Assembly: GCA_035275265.1 (NCBI GenBank)
Contig: DATENC010000011.1
Span: 1 to 64,000 of the forward strand
Direction of reading: 5' to 3'
From: JACQAP01 sp035275265
GTDB taxonomy: Bacteria > Pseudomonadota > Gammaproteobacteria > Burkholderiales > JACQAP01
DNA: 64,000 nucleotides
Part shown: in pieces, positions 44,304 through 53,044 of the stretch
How the letters are laid out: the number at the start of each line of letters is the position of its first letter
Numbering within the stretch: the stretch's first letter is position 1
The notes under the pieces: generated by a model
Databases searched by the model: none
What the model saw: the letters and a program-made list of their open reading frames with translations, nothing else
What the model was told of the DNA's origin: nothing
Made by a program: the position numbers and the translations under genes

Positions 44304-44325
44304 CATATGCAAAAAGTTGCATATG
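44304..44325. promoter_or_regulatory. Palindromic operator 1 upstream of fdsG
   Basis: CATATGCAA, four bases (AAAG), then TTGCATATG: a perfect nine-base inverted repeat. It lies 46 bases before the fdsG start and shares the ATGCAA-N4-TTGCAT core with the second site at 44385. Confidence 0.75.
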
Positions 44326-44384
44326 AGGCGGATACTGCGCAATACTGAGAGGACAAGTTAGCAGTGCTTGGACACAATAGCTAC

Positions 44385-44400
44385 ATGCAAATATTTGCAT
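44385..44400. promoter_or_regulatory. Palindromic operator 2 abutting the regulator start
   Basis: ATGCAAATATTTGCAT is a perfect 16-base palindrome of form ATGCAA-N4-TTGCAT, ending one base before the ATG of the divergent regulator at 44401. Its centre is 78 bases from operator 1. Binding here would repress the regulator gene. Confidence 0.75.
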
Positions 44401-45468
44401 ATGACAAAGATCATCGTTCGTCCCGCGTGGCGGTTTGAGACCGAAGCTGGCGAGAAAGTCGACCCCCTGCTTTTCAGCCTGCTGCGGGCGATACACGACA
44501 CCGGCGTGCTGAAACTCGCCGCCGAAGAAACCAAGGTGTCTTACCGCCATGCGTGGGATCTGCTTAAACACTCGTCCGTGCTGTTGGGCAGTCCACTGGT
44601 GCAGATGGAGCGCGGCAAGGGCGCAAAACTGACGACGCTCGGCGAAAAACTGCTATGGGCGGAACAGCGCAGCGACGCGAGCCTCTTTCCGCAGTTGGAC
44701 AACGTTGCCTCGGAACTGAGCCTCGAGATCGGCAGGGCGCGCAAGCAGGCGCAGACGGTGATTCGCATCCACGCAAGCCACGGTTACACCGTCGAAAAGC
44801 TGCCGCAACTCATGGCGAACCACGGGCACGCGGACGTGGACTTGCAATACATGGGCAGCGTAGATGCGCTTGCGTCGCTGCAGCGCTCGAATTGCGATCT
44901 TGCCGGTTTCCACGTTCCGCTGGGCGAGATAGGGGGTGACCTGTGGGAGCACTACGCCAAATGGCTCAAGCCCCGCCAGCAAAAGATCATCCGCCTCGTG
45001 ATCCGTACGCAAGGCCTGATCGTCGCGGCAGGCAACCCGAAGAAAATACGTGGTCTGAAAGACCTTTGCCGCCCCGGCCTACGCTTCGTCAACCGCCAAC
45101 GCATGTCGGGAACACGTATCTTGCTCGATGGCCTGCTGCGCTTGCAATCGATCGATCCGGCGAGAATAACGGGTTACGGAGGAGGGGAGTTTACGCATGC
45201 CGCGGTGGCGGCATTTGTAGCGAGCGGCATGGCGGACGCAGCCTTCGGTGTAGAGCCTGCCGCGCGGCAGTTCAAACTGGATTTCCTGCCTATCGCGAAG
45301 GAACGTTACATGCTCGCTTGCCGCAACGATTCACTGCGGCAGGCGCCTATTCAAGAAATGATCGGACTGCTGAAGGGACCAGAGTTCGAGCGCATCATGA
45401 GACCGGTTCCCGGTTACACGTTGGATGAGCCAGGCGGCAATATAGAAATCAAGAACATCTTTCCCTGA
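44401..45468 (+). CDS. fdsR: Formate dehydrogenase locus regulator, ModE-like HTH plus substrate-binding domain
   Basis: A 355-residue regulator. The N-terminal ModE/LysR-type winged helix (LLRAIHDTGVLKLAAEETKVSYRHAWDLLK, then ERGKGAKLTTLGEKLL) is followed by a periplasmic-binding-protein-like domain (DVDLQYMGSVDALASLQRSNCDLAGFH and FVNRQRMSGTRILLDGLL) of the kind that senses molybdate or small anions. It is divergent from fdsG and its start touches operator 2, so control of both itself and the fds operon is likely. The ligand (formate, molybdate or cofactor status) is unknown. The symbol follows the position of fdsR in related loci. Confidence 0.85.
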   Translation: MTKIIVRPAWRFETEAGEKVDPLLFSLLRAIHDTGVLKLAAEETKVSYRHAWDLLKHSSVLLGSPLVQMERGKGAKLTTLGEKLLWAEQRSDASLFPQLDNVASELSLEIGRARKQAQTVIRIHASHGYTVEKLPQLMANHGHADVDLQYMGSVDALASLQRSNCDLAGFHVPLGEIGGDLWEHYAKWLKPRQQKIIRLVIRTQGLIVAAGNPKKIRGLKDLCRPGLRFVNRQRMSGTRILLDGLLRLQSIDPARITGYGGGEFTHAAVAAFVASGMADAAFGVEPAARQFKLDFLPIAKERYMLACRNDSLRQAPIQEMIGLLKGPEFERIMRPVPGYTLDEPGGNIEIKNIFP

Positions 45469-45731
45469 ACATTCCCTGTCGCAGTAGCTCTTGTGCTGCT
45501 GGGTGTAATATCGCACAGGGGACGCCTTTCTGACTCATGTTGGCGACTCCCTTGAGCGACGTGAAGGCAGTGCAACGCGACATCACTGCCTCCTGTACAC
45601 GGGTGATCATCCTCCCTTGACGGTACGCTGCTCCCACGCACATCGATTGGATCTGCCGCTATCCGGGAGACAGAGCACCGAATACGAAGGATCACGCGAT
45701 TGAATTCCGTCCGATTCCGAACGCATTTTCC

Positions 45732-46388
45732 ATGAGATCGGCATCTCGCCTCTGGATCATTTCCAGCCTCTTCGCATGCAATGCGTGGTTGCCGTGTGTG
45801 CACGCCGGCGGATCGGTCGAGGGGTCAGTGGTCATCGAGCCCATGAAGCCTGCGACCGTTCCTGGTTACACGGTGCAAACGAAGAACCCCGTTCAGCCGC
45901 CGGATCCGCAAGTCGCGATCGTTTTCTTGGAAACAGACGACGGCAGCTATCCAACGCCAAGGGGGGGTGAGGTGGTGCGCGTAAGCCAGAGAGGCTACCA
46001 ATTCCGCCCTGCGGTGATGGCAGTACGGACCGGTAGCCAGGTGGTCTTTCCGAATCAGGACGACGAGTTCCACAATGTATTCTCCTATTCGCGCGCAAAG
46101 CGATTCGATTTGGGTCGCTTTCGAAAGGACGAAAAGAGTCAAGTATTGACGTTCGAGAAGCCCGGATTGGTAAAGGTCTACTGCGAGATCCACAAGCACA
46201 TGCGCAACCTGCTGCTCGTGCTTGATACACCATGGTTCACGACTAGTGATGCGCAAGGGCGCTTCCTGTTGAACAACGTACCGGCTGGCGACTATTGGCT
46301 GAAGGCATTTCTTCCCTCAGAAAGGGTTCTCAAGGTCAGGGTGAGCATTGCTGATGGGAAAACATCCACTGTTAACCTGGTGCGCTGA
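45732..46388 (+). CDS. Cupredoxin-like periplasmic protein (methylamine utilisation protein family)
   Basis: A 218-residue exported protein with a signal peptide ending near VHA (25). A plastocyanin-like fold shows a possible type 1 copper site: His114 (DDEFHNVF), Cys151, His154 and His156 or Met157 (VYCEIHKHM). A C-terminal beta domain (GRFLLNNVPAGDYWLKAF) follows. Related proteins are annotated as methylamine utilisation proteins, but no other methylamine genes are here. The cyclase gene begins three bases after its stop, so they form one unit. Confidence 0.78.
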   Translation: MRSASRLWIISSLFACNAWLPCVHAGGSVEGSVVIEPMKPATVPGYTVQTKNPVQPPDPQVAIVFLETDDGSYPTPRGGEVVRVSQRGYQFRPAVMAVRTGSQVVFPNQDDEFHNVFSYSRAKRFDLGRFRKDEKSQVLTFEKPGLVKVYCEIHKHMRNLLLVLDTPWFTTSDAQGRFLLNNVPAGDYWLKAFLPSERVLKVRVSIADGKTSTVNLVR

Positions 46389-46391
46389 AGC

Positions 46392-48092
46392 ATGAGTTTT
46401 CGCGCCAAGTTGTTGCAGGCGATCATGGGCATCGTGGTCGTCACCACTGTTGCCAGCCTGTTCATCGCGCAGCGCCAGAACAGCGATTCGTACAAGGCGG
46501 TGGTAGACGATCTGTTTCGCCATCAGTCGAGCAGCTTCCAACAAGAGCAGGAAATCCGACTGGCCAGCGCAGCGCAGGAGGTGCAGCGTTTGGCCGACTC
46601 GGTGCGGTTGTTCGCGGCTCTGGAAGCGAACGACCCAGAGGTATATAAGATCGCAGCAGATGAATTGAGGTTGGGCGACTATGCTTTCTTCCGCCTGCTC
46701 AATGCGCAGGGAGAGGTCATTGCGCCGCCCGAAGACGGCCGCGCCGGTTTGCCGGGCAGTCCAAACCGACAGTTGATTCCGAAGATCGCAGGGGAAGCGC
46801 CTTCCGTCGAGAAAGTTCAACTGGGTTTTACGCAAATTCGCCAGGGCGACGACGTGCAAGTGTTTCGGATTCTGGCTAGTCCGATCACGAACTTTGGGAC
46901 CGTTGTCGGTACCCTGATTCTCGGACAGCGCATCAAGGGCCTTAACTCTGAGCGCAGAGACACGCAGGCAGCAGATCACCTTCAATCTGGATTCTGGCTG
47001 GACGGGCGATTGGTGGGGGACGATATCCCAAGCGCAGTGGGAGACTCGCTGACAGCGACGCTGTCTGGGGTCCAGACGCAAGACCTGAGCAATGGTCAAC
47101 TTAGAACCGCCGGCGAAGTGTACCGATTCGAACGGTTTCTCTTGAATGCGGGTTCTTCCTATCCACCGGCCTACCTGGTCTCCGTCTTTTCCCTGGCCGA
47201 GTTTAAGGCGCAGCAACGTCTTCTCGCGCTGCGAATCGCGCTGACCGGACTCGTAGCCTTGCTGCTGGCGGCTTTGGTGGCACGCTCGCTCTCGCGGCAG
47301 TTGGCACGACCGCTCAAGGATCTCGTGTCCGCAACGCGCGAAATCAGAAAAGGCAATTATGGGGTGAAGCTGCCGACTTCATCGACGCGCGAGATGAACA
47401 CGCTCGCAGAATCATTCAATGACATGGCCGCTGGACTCGCTCTCAAGGACCGCTATCACTCGGTGCTCAACCGCGTGACTGATCCTCAGGTGGCGGAAGA
47501 ACTGATTGCGGGACGCGTGCGCCTGGGCGGCGAACTGCGCGAGGTGACGGTCCTGTTCTGCGACATCCGCGGCTATACCGCCATGACCGTGGGGCGCGAT
47601 CCTACAGAAGTGATTGAGATCCTCAACGCTCATTTGACCGCTCTGACGCACATCGTACAGTCTCATCGGGGCGTGATCAGTCAGTTTGTCGGTGACGAAA
47701 TCTTCACCCTCTTCGGCGCACCCAAGAGCTACGGCGATGACGCTGCACGCGCCGTGCGTTGCGCGTGGGCGATGATGCGCGAGCGCGAGCACATGAACAG
47801 CGAATCGGCCGAGCCGCTTCGAATCGGTATCGGCATCGCCTCCGGTCAGATGGTGGCAGGATGTATCGGCGCAGAAACTCGCAGTGACTACGTGGTCGTG
47901 GGCGAGCGCGTCAACTTGGCGGCGCGCCTGTGCAGTTCGGCCACAGCGGGCGAGATACTGATAGACGAGGAAACACAAATCCGGGCCGGAAATGCTGTGT
48001 CCAGTGAATCCCTGCAGCCACTATTGCTGAAGGGATTCTCGCAGCCAGTGCCCGTCTTTCGCGTCCTCGGTATTCAGGATTCCCTGTCATGA
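46392..48092 (+). CDS. Membrane-bound adenylate/guanylate cyclase with HAMP domain
   Basis: A 566-residue class III nucleotide cyclase. A membrane helix (about 9-26) and a second (about 280-300) flank a periplasmic Cache-like sensor of some 250 residues. A HAMP segment (RPLKDLVSATREIRKGNYGVKLP) leads to the cyclase domain from about 375. Metal-binding Asp residues lie in FCDIRGYTAM (near 389) and FVGDEIFTLFG (near 433), and the transition-state Asn in ERVNLAARL. Nucleotide specificity cannot be fixed by eye. Its stop overlaps the start of the barrel protein gene (ATGA). Confidence 0.9.
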   Translation: MSFRAKLLQAIMGIVVVTTVASLFIAQRQNSDSYKAVVDDLFRHQSSSFQQEQEIRLASAAQEVQRLADSVRLFAALEANDPEVYKIAADELRLGDYAFFRLLNAQGEVIAPPEDGRAGLPGSPNRQLIPKIAGEAPSVEKVQLGFTQIRQGDDVQVFRILASPITNFGTVVGTLILGQRIKGLNSERRDTQAADHLQSGFWLDGRLVGDDIPSAVGDSLTATLSGVQTQDLSNGQLRTAGEVYRFERFLLNAGSSYPPAYLVSVFSLAEFKAQQRLLALRIALTGLVALLLAALVARSLSRQLARPLKDLVSATREIRKGNYGVKLPTSSTREMNTLAESFNDMAAGLALKDRYHSVLNRVTDPQVAEELIAGRVRLGGELREVTVLFCDIRGYTAMTVGRDPTEVIEILNAHLTALTHIVQSHRGVISQFVGDEIFTLFGAPKSYGDDAARAVRCAWAMMREREHMNSESAEPLRIGIGIASGQMVAGCIGAETRSDYVVVGERVNLAARLCSSATAGEILIDEETQIRAGNAVSSESLQPLLLKGFSQPVPVFRVLGIQDSLS

Positions 48093-49339
48093 GCAATCAA
48101 CTACGCATTATTGTGTGCCGCTGCATTCGCGCTTGGGTGGCGACCGCTGCAGCTTTGTGGCCCCTCGCGGATGCGAACGCTCAGGAGTTTCTCGATACGC
48201 TGCAGGACAAGCTGGTTTACACCTCGACCGAAGGGAACGTGCAGGCCGATCTTTCGATCATGGCCGATCTTACTGTGTTCGCGGCCGAGGCGCCGGCGCA
48301 AGGATTGCTTTTCACCGATAGCGATATTTTCCTGGCGCCGCGACTATCAGCGTTTCTCGACATGCAGTTAGGCGAGCGCGTGATCCTGCACGGACAGATG
48401 CGGGCCGATCGCGGTTTTGATCCTGGCTTCGAGCCCGGTGGACAAGTTCGGCTGGACGAATACTTTCTACAATTCCGCGCCTCGGGCACCAAAGAAGTCA
48501 ACGTTCGCGCTGGCAAATATGCGACGGTCTTCGGTAGCTGGGCCCCGCGTAGTCTAGCTTGGGACAATCCCCTGATAACCGCACCGGACCCCTACGAGAA
48601 TTTGATCCCCATCACCGACCGTGCTGCGCCAAGCGACCTGGCTACTTTTGCCGCGCGCCGTGACATGGCGGCTAACAAGGCCGGATGGGTACCCATCATT
48701 TGGGGGCCGTCCTATGCCACCGGTGCGGCGGTATTGGGCCGAATCAACGCTTTCGACTATGCGTTCGAGGTCAAGAATGTTTCTCTATCCTCCCCGCCTG
48801 AGACCTGGGACGGCATCGAAAATGGCTTTCAAACACGACCCACGGCGACCGTCCGGCTTGGGCTTCAGCCGGTGCCGGAATGGGCACTGGGCTCCTCGTT
48901 CAGCCGTGGGCCTTACCTGCAGGAAAGTGCGCAGGCAACGCTACCCGGCGGCACCAGCGTGGACGATTTTTACCAGACCACTTGGGGGGTAGACGCGGGT
49001 TACGCGCACCGCAGCTGGCAGATATGGAGCGAACTGATCTATGCGACTTTTGATGTACCCGGCGTGGGCGAGGTGGATGTACTCAGCGGCTATATCGAGG
49101 CCAAATACAAAATCACACCGCGATTCTGGACAGCGCTACGCGTGAACCAATCGTGGTTCGGTGATATTCCCGGTCTCACGATTTCGTGGGATCGCAATAC
49201 TTCGGGTCTGGATCTTGGGATAGGCTACCGCTCCAGCACCCACATTGAAGCGAAATTCCAGTACAGCTTCGCTAACCAACAGGGGCAAGATACCGAAGGT
49301 AATCACCTGTTCGCAGCGCAAGTAATCGTGCGGTTCTAG
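48089..49339 (+). CDS. Outer-membrane beta-barrel protein
   Basis: A 416-residue exported protein: the N-terminus has a signal peptide ending near ANAQ, and the mature part is rich in alternating amphipathic strands and aromatic residues, ending in VIVRF with the C-terminal Phe expected for BAM-inserted barrels. No specific porin family is recognised. The four-base overlap with the cyclase gene shows translational coupling. It may supply or sense a ligand for the cyclase/cupredoxin pair, but that is inference. Confidence 0.75.
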   Translation: MSNQLRIIVCRCIRAWVATAAALWPLADANAQEFLDTLQDKLVYTSTEGNVQADLSIMADLTVFAAEAPAQGLLFTDSDIFLAPRLSAFLDMQLGERVILHGQMRADRGFDPGFEPGGQVRLDEYFLQFRASGTKEVNVRAGKYATVFGSWAPRSLAWDNPLITAPDPYENLIPITDRAAPSDLATFAARRDMAANKAGWVPIIWGPSYATGAAVLGRINAFDYAFEVKNVSLSSPPETWDGIENGFQTRPTATVRLGLQPVPEWALGSSFSRGPYLQESAQATLPGGTSVDDFYQTTWGVDAGYAHRSWQIWSELIYATFDVPGVGEVDVLSGYIEAKYKITPRFWTALRVNQSWFGDIPGLTISWDRNTSGLDLGIGYRSSTHIEAKFQYSFANQQGQDTEGNHLFAAQVIVRF

Positions 49340-49567
49340 GGTATGTGCCAGCGGTTGGAGTGGACTACCTTGACGTTGACTCGCACCGGAACGCCGCTTC
49401 CTTTGCGCCTAGTACACCAGCACCAAGTAGACAGTAAGCAGCGACCCTCAGAAATCGTTCGGTAATTTGGTTCGCTCAGGTGCATCCGCGCGATGACGCA
49501 TGACCGGTTCGATTCCATCTGCCGACTCGAATTCCATTTACGCGCTATCCTGTCGCGCATCTGCCTA

Positions 49568-49658
49568 GCCCGGATGGTGAAATCGGTAGACACAAGGGAC
49601 TTAAAATCCCTCGGCACCTTAAAAGGCCATGCCGGTTCGACTCCGGCTCCGGGCACCA
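49568..49658 (+). tRNA. tRNA-Leu (anticodon TAA)
   Basis: The acceptor stem GCCCGGA pairs with TCCGGGC, followed by discriminator A and encoded CCA. The anticodon loop reads ACTTAAAAT with TAA, and a long variable arm (CTCGGCACCTTAAAAGGCC) marks a class II tRNA. Confidence 0.94.
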
Positions 49659-49685
49659 ATCGCCTGCGCGCCCTCGTCAATCCAG

Positions 49686-50468
49686 ATGGAACGCATTTCC
49701 TCGCGCCAGAATACGCACGTCAAGCAGGCGCACAAGCTTGCGGAATCCGCGCGCGAGCGCGCGAAGAGCGGTCGTACGCTGCTTGATGGCACGCGACTTA
49801 TTGGCGCATACATCGAACGGTTCGGGCTGAATGCAGTAATGTTGCTGGTGAACGAGCATGGCGCGCGGCGTCCGGAAGTGCGCCAACTCATCGAAGCCGT
49901 CGAGCCGCGACGCGTCTTTCTGCTCGCGGACCAACTATTCGATGAAATCAGTCAGGTCGAAACGCCGGAGGGCGTGACAGCGATCGTCGAAATCCCGCGG
50001 ATTGCGGCGAAATCCCCGGACGATTTTCGCGTGGTGCTAGACGGCGTGCAGGATCCGGGTAATGTGGGTGGGCTGCTGCGCACTGCGGCAGCCTCAGGCG
50101 CAACTTCGGCCTACCTCGCCAAGGGATGCGCGGATGCCTGGTCGCCGAAATCGCTGCGCGGTGGAATGGGTGCGCAGTTCGTGCTGCCGGTGCGCGAAAG
50201 CGTAGACCTGCCGGCTGCGTTGTCCGGCTTTGAAGGCAACGTTATCGCCACCAGCCCACGGGCGAAGAAATCGATCTTCGACGTCGATTTGACCGGGCCC
50301 GTAGCGATGGTGTTCGGCGGCGAGGGCAGGGGATTGGGAGAAGCCGCGCTCGGGATCGCAACTCAAGTGGTCCATATTCCGATGGCGCACAAGGTCGAAT
50401 CACTCAATGTCGCCGCGGCTGCGGCTGTGTGCTGTTTCGAACGGCTGCGGCAGGCCCGAAACTCCTAG
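49686..50468 (+). CDS. SpoU/TrmH-family RNA 2'-O-methyltransferase
   Basis: A 260-residue RNA ribose methyltransferase with an N-terminal substrate-binding domain and a knotted SPOUT domain. SpoU motifs are LDGVQDPGNVGGLLRTA (1), MVFGGEGRGLGE (2) and IPMAHKVESLNVAAAAAV (3). It could target 23S rRNA or tRNA. The ATG at 49686 lies 27 bases after tRNA-Leu, so it may be read from the tRNA promoter. Confidence 0.9.
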   Translation: MERISSRQNTHVKQAHKLAESARERAKSGRTLLDGTRLIGAYIERFGLNAVMLLVNEHGARRPEVRQLIEAVEPRRVFLLADQLFDEISQVETPEGVTAIVEIPRIAAKSPDDFRVVLDGVQDPGNVGGLLRTAAASGATSAYLAKGCADAWSPKSLRGGMGAQFVLPVRESVDLPAALSGFEGNVIATSPRAKKSIFDVDLTGPVAMVFGGEGRGLGEAALGIATQVVHIPMAHKVESLNVAAAAAVCCFERLRQARNS

Positions 50469-50832
50469 CACCGTAGGTAGCCCTATATCGATCTACGCTG
50501 CGGCGCTTGTTCGCAGTTGGTCCGGCGGCGACCGGTCTGCCCAACGTACGCTCATCGCCCCAAAAAACCGGTTGCACAGTATCTAGATGGAACAAGGGCC
50601 GGGATTTGAGGGTAGGGGGGATCTTTGGAAACTCTGGGAAGCAGCCTACTTCGTGCGTGCATGATATTTGACATAATATACATTATGCGCATGCAATAGG
50701 ATTCTCCGGGAGGGATCATTCGATCAAATGGCAGCCAACAATCGCTGTGCCGCCCGCAATGCCTTTCCCTCATGAGGGCGTTGGGTATGCGTTTAACCCA
50801 TGCAAGGCATCCGCCTCCGGCAGATCCCGGGC
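50469..50832. other. Gap with an orphan promoter-like palindrome
   Basis: This 364-base region between two convergent genes holds TTGACA at 50668-50673 and, overlapping it, the inverted repeat CATAAT-ATAC-ATTATG at 50672-50687. A GGGAGGG ribosome-like site and an ATG near 50728 follow, but the frame stops after about 15 codons. It could be a relic of a toxin-antitoxin or small regulatory gene. No terminator is obvious. Confidence 0.35.
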
Positions 50833-51600
50833 TCACGCAGCGGTCTTGAACAACTCGAAGAAATTGGCGCTGGTTGCAGACGCTACAGCCTCCACCGTAA
50901 CCCCCTTCAGGCGAGCCACTTCCTCGGCGACAAAGCGAACATATGCGGGTTGGTTGGTTTGGCCACGGTATGGAACGGGTGCAAGGTAGGGTGAATCCGT
51001 CTCGATCAGCATGTTTTCCAGCGACACCTCGCGGGCCACGGACTTGAGGGCGAGTGCGTTCTTGAAGGTCAAGATGCCCGAGAATGATATGAAAAAGTTC
51101 ATTTCCATGGCGGCGTTCGCGACAGCCTGAGTCTCGGTGAAACAGTGCATGACCCCACCACATTCGGCTGCGTTTTCTTCGCGCATGATTTGGAGCGTGT
51201 CATCCGCTGCTTCCCGCGTATGAACGATTAGTGGCTTTCCCGACGCGCGGGCTGCCCGGATATGACGGCGGAAACGATCCCGCTGCCACTCCAGATCTCC
51301 TTTAAGCCGGTAATAGTCGAGTCCAGTTTCACCAATTGCGACGACACGGGGGTGCTTGGCCAACACGAGTAGGCGACGGATGTCCGGTTCCTCGCCGCCC
51401 TGATCGTCAGGATGCACTCCGACCGAAGCAAAAACGTTCGGAAAGCGCTCGGCGATCGACAGAACCTGGGGCAGAGTTTCGAGGTTGACCGAAACGCACA
51501 GGGCGTGAGTTACGGCGTTCGACTGCATTGCCGCGACCACACCGTCGAGGTCGGCAGCCAGCTCAGGGAAATTGATGTGACAGTGTGAATCTACAAACAA
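50833..51600 (-). CDS. tatD: TatD family metal-dependent DNase
   Basis: A 255-residue TIM-barrel hydrolase. Metal ligands are visible: DSHCHI at 4-9, GETGLDYYR, HTREAADD, MHCF and the final IETDSPYL. TatD-type proteins have DNase activity and roles in repair or turnover. It is the last gene of the long reverse block holB - pilZ - tatD, the usual betaproteobacterial order. A 49-base gap separates it from pilZ. Confidence 0.93.
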   Translation of the reverse strand: MFVDSHCHINFPELAADLDGVVAAMQSNAVTHALCVSVNLETLPQVLSIAERFPNVFASVGVHPDDQGGEEPDIRRLLVLAKHPRVVAIGETGLDYYRLKGDLEWQRDRFRRHIRAARASGKPLIVHTREAADDTLQIMREENAAECGGVMHCFTETQAVANAAMEMNFFISFSGILTFKNALALKSVAREVSLENMLIETDSPYLAPVPYRGQTNQPAYVRFVAEEVARLKGVTVEAVASATSANFFELFKTAA

Positions 51601-51649
51601 ATTATAATCGTTAAATTAATAGGATAAACGCCTTTTATGATCTTCTTTC

Positions 51650-52030
51650 TCACATCGTGTGAGTCGGGCGATTGATCTTCAGTTGACCTTCCAACAACTC
51701 CTCGATCTTGAGGCGAGCCGCTATGCCGCCCTCGTCCTCGGCGAACTGCACGCCTATGCCCTGCGCCTTGTTGGCCTGGGAACCCGCAGGGGTGATCCAG
51801 ACCACCTTGCCCGCCACCGGAATCTTGTTGGGATCACCCATCAGCGCGATCAGCATGAAAATTTCGTCGCCAAGCCGATACTGTTTTGTAGTAGGAATGA
51901 AAATGCCGCCGCCCTTCAGGAACGGCATGTACGCAGCGTAGAGGATCGCCTTCTCGCGAATATTCAGCGAGAGTGCACCGGGACGGGCGTTCTGGGGCCG
52001 GTCGTTATCCAAGCGGGTTTGTGCCTTCAC
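51650..52030 (-). CDS. pilZ: PilZ domain protein
   Basis: A 126-residue type IV pilus-associated PilZ protein. The fold shows in LSLNIREKAILYAAYMPFLKGGGIFIPT and VAGKVVWITPAGSQANKAQGIGVQF. As in PilZ proper, the N-terminal c-di-GMP-binding RxxxR and D/NxSxxG motifs are not evident. The GTG start directly abuts the holB stop. Adjacent holB and tmk match the location of pilZ in Pseudomonas and betaproteobacteria. Confidence 0.9.
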   Translation of the reverse strand: MKAQTRLDNDRPQNARPGALSLNIREKAILYAAYMPFLKGGGIFIPTTKQYRLGDEIFMLIALMGDPNKIPVAGKVVWITPAGSQANKAQGIGVQFAEDEGGIAARLKIEELLEGQLKINRPTHTM

Positions 52031-53044
52031 TCATGTGCCGGGATAGCCCGACAGCAGACCTTCCATCGCAAGTCGCTTGTTCAGCGGATGCAGGGCCGCA
52101 CGGTTGTATTGTAGTACCGAGTCGTACCAGATTATCAGTAACTGCGCCGGCAGCGTACGGGCAAGCGGCGCCAATGCGGTGGCGTAGTCCGGGTGGTAGC
52201 GGACCTCTCCTCCGGATTTGAGCGAGAACAAATCGTAAGCCCACTGGGACAATAACCTGGCTACGACCGGCCCGTCTATTGGTTCGGCGCGGTCCGCGGC
52301 GGCCAGAGGATTAAAACCCGGGCGGGCCAGCTCATCAAGCAGCGCCCTGCGCTGGTTCCAGAACCCAACGTCCTTGGCCCTCTCCAAAGCTGCCAGCGGA
52401 GTATAGCCACCTTGTGCCAATGCCAGCAGCGGGTGCTCTATTCCCTGCCCCTTCAACCAGGTAAGTGCGACATCAGCCGCCGGCACATCAAAAAGCACCT
52501 GGAAACAGCGGCTGCGTATGGTGGGAAGCACACGGTCTGGCCGGTGACTGACCAGCACGAAATAAGTCGCACTGCCCGGCGGCTCCTCGAGCATCTTGAG
52601 AAGTGCGTTGGCCGCACTCGGATGCATCATCTCCGCCGGCGTGATGACGATGACTTTGGCGCGCCCCCGATGTGCCGTGATGCCGACGAAATCAGCAAGG
52701 GCACGGATCGCGTCTACGGGAATCTGGCGGCTCGGTTTTTTTGCCGGGGCCGACGATTCCTCATCCGATGCCTCGGTGGCCTGCGAATCTTCCTGCCCCA
52801 CTTCGACGGTGCGCAGATCAGGATGATTCCCGCTGTCGTATAAGTGGCATGAAGGACATTTTCCGCATGCCCCCATCTCGGCACGCTGCTCTTCACAAAG
52901 CATGGCCTTGGCCAGAAATAGGGCCGTGGTCCGCTTACCCAGGCCCGCTTGCCCGCTGAGCATGAGCGCATGTGGCATCGCCGAAGCGGTTGCCGGCAAT
53001 CTATCCAGCACCGGCTTGACCCATGGGAATTCTATTTTTTCCAT
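52031..53044 (-). CDS. holB: DNA polymerase III delta' subunit
   Basis: A 337-residue clamp-loader subunit. Features are HALMLSGQAGLGKRTTALFLA (P-loop-like), a zinc-binding CGKCPSCHLY, an acidic insertion (QATEASDEESSAP), NALLKMLEEPPGSATYFVLVSH and a final helical domain. The ATG at 53044 is preferred because MEKIEFPWVKPVL fits the family; it overlaps the end of tmk by 13 bases. Confidence 0.94.
   Translation of the reverse strand: MEKIEFPWVKPVLDRLPATASAMPHALMLSGQAGLGKRTTALFLAKAMLCEEQRAEMGACGKCPSCHLYDSGNHPDLRTVEVGQEDSQATEASDEESSAPAKKPSRQIPVDAIRALADFVGITAHRGRAKVIVITPAEMMHPSAANALLKMLEEPPGSATYFVLVSHRPDRVLPTIRSRCFQVLFDVPAADVALTWLKGQGIEHPLLALAQGGYTPLAALERAKDVGFWNQRRALLDELARPGFNPLAAADRAEPIDGPVVARLLSQWAYDLFSLKSGGEVRYHPDYATALAPLARTLPAQLLIIWYDSVLQYNRAALHPLNKRLAMEGLLSGYPGT

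Noticed and set aside
49497..49516. GGTTCGATTCC near 49506 as a second attachment site for the tRNA-Cys element
   Set aside because: Only 11 bases match the T-arm and the flanks differ, which is expected by chance among tRNA-like sequences.
49336..49680. Reverse open frame containing GVEPAWPFKVPRDFKSLV
   Set aside because: It is the antisense of tRNA-Leu, another common false gene.
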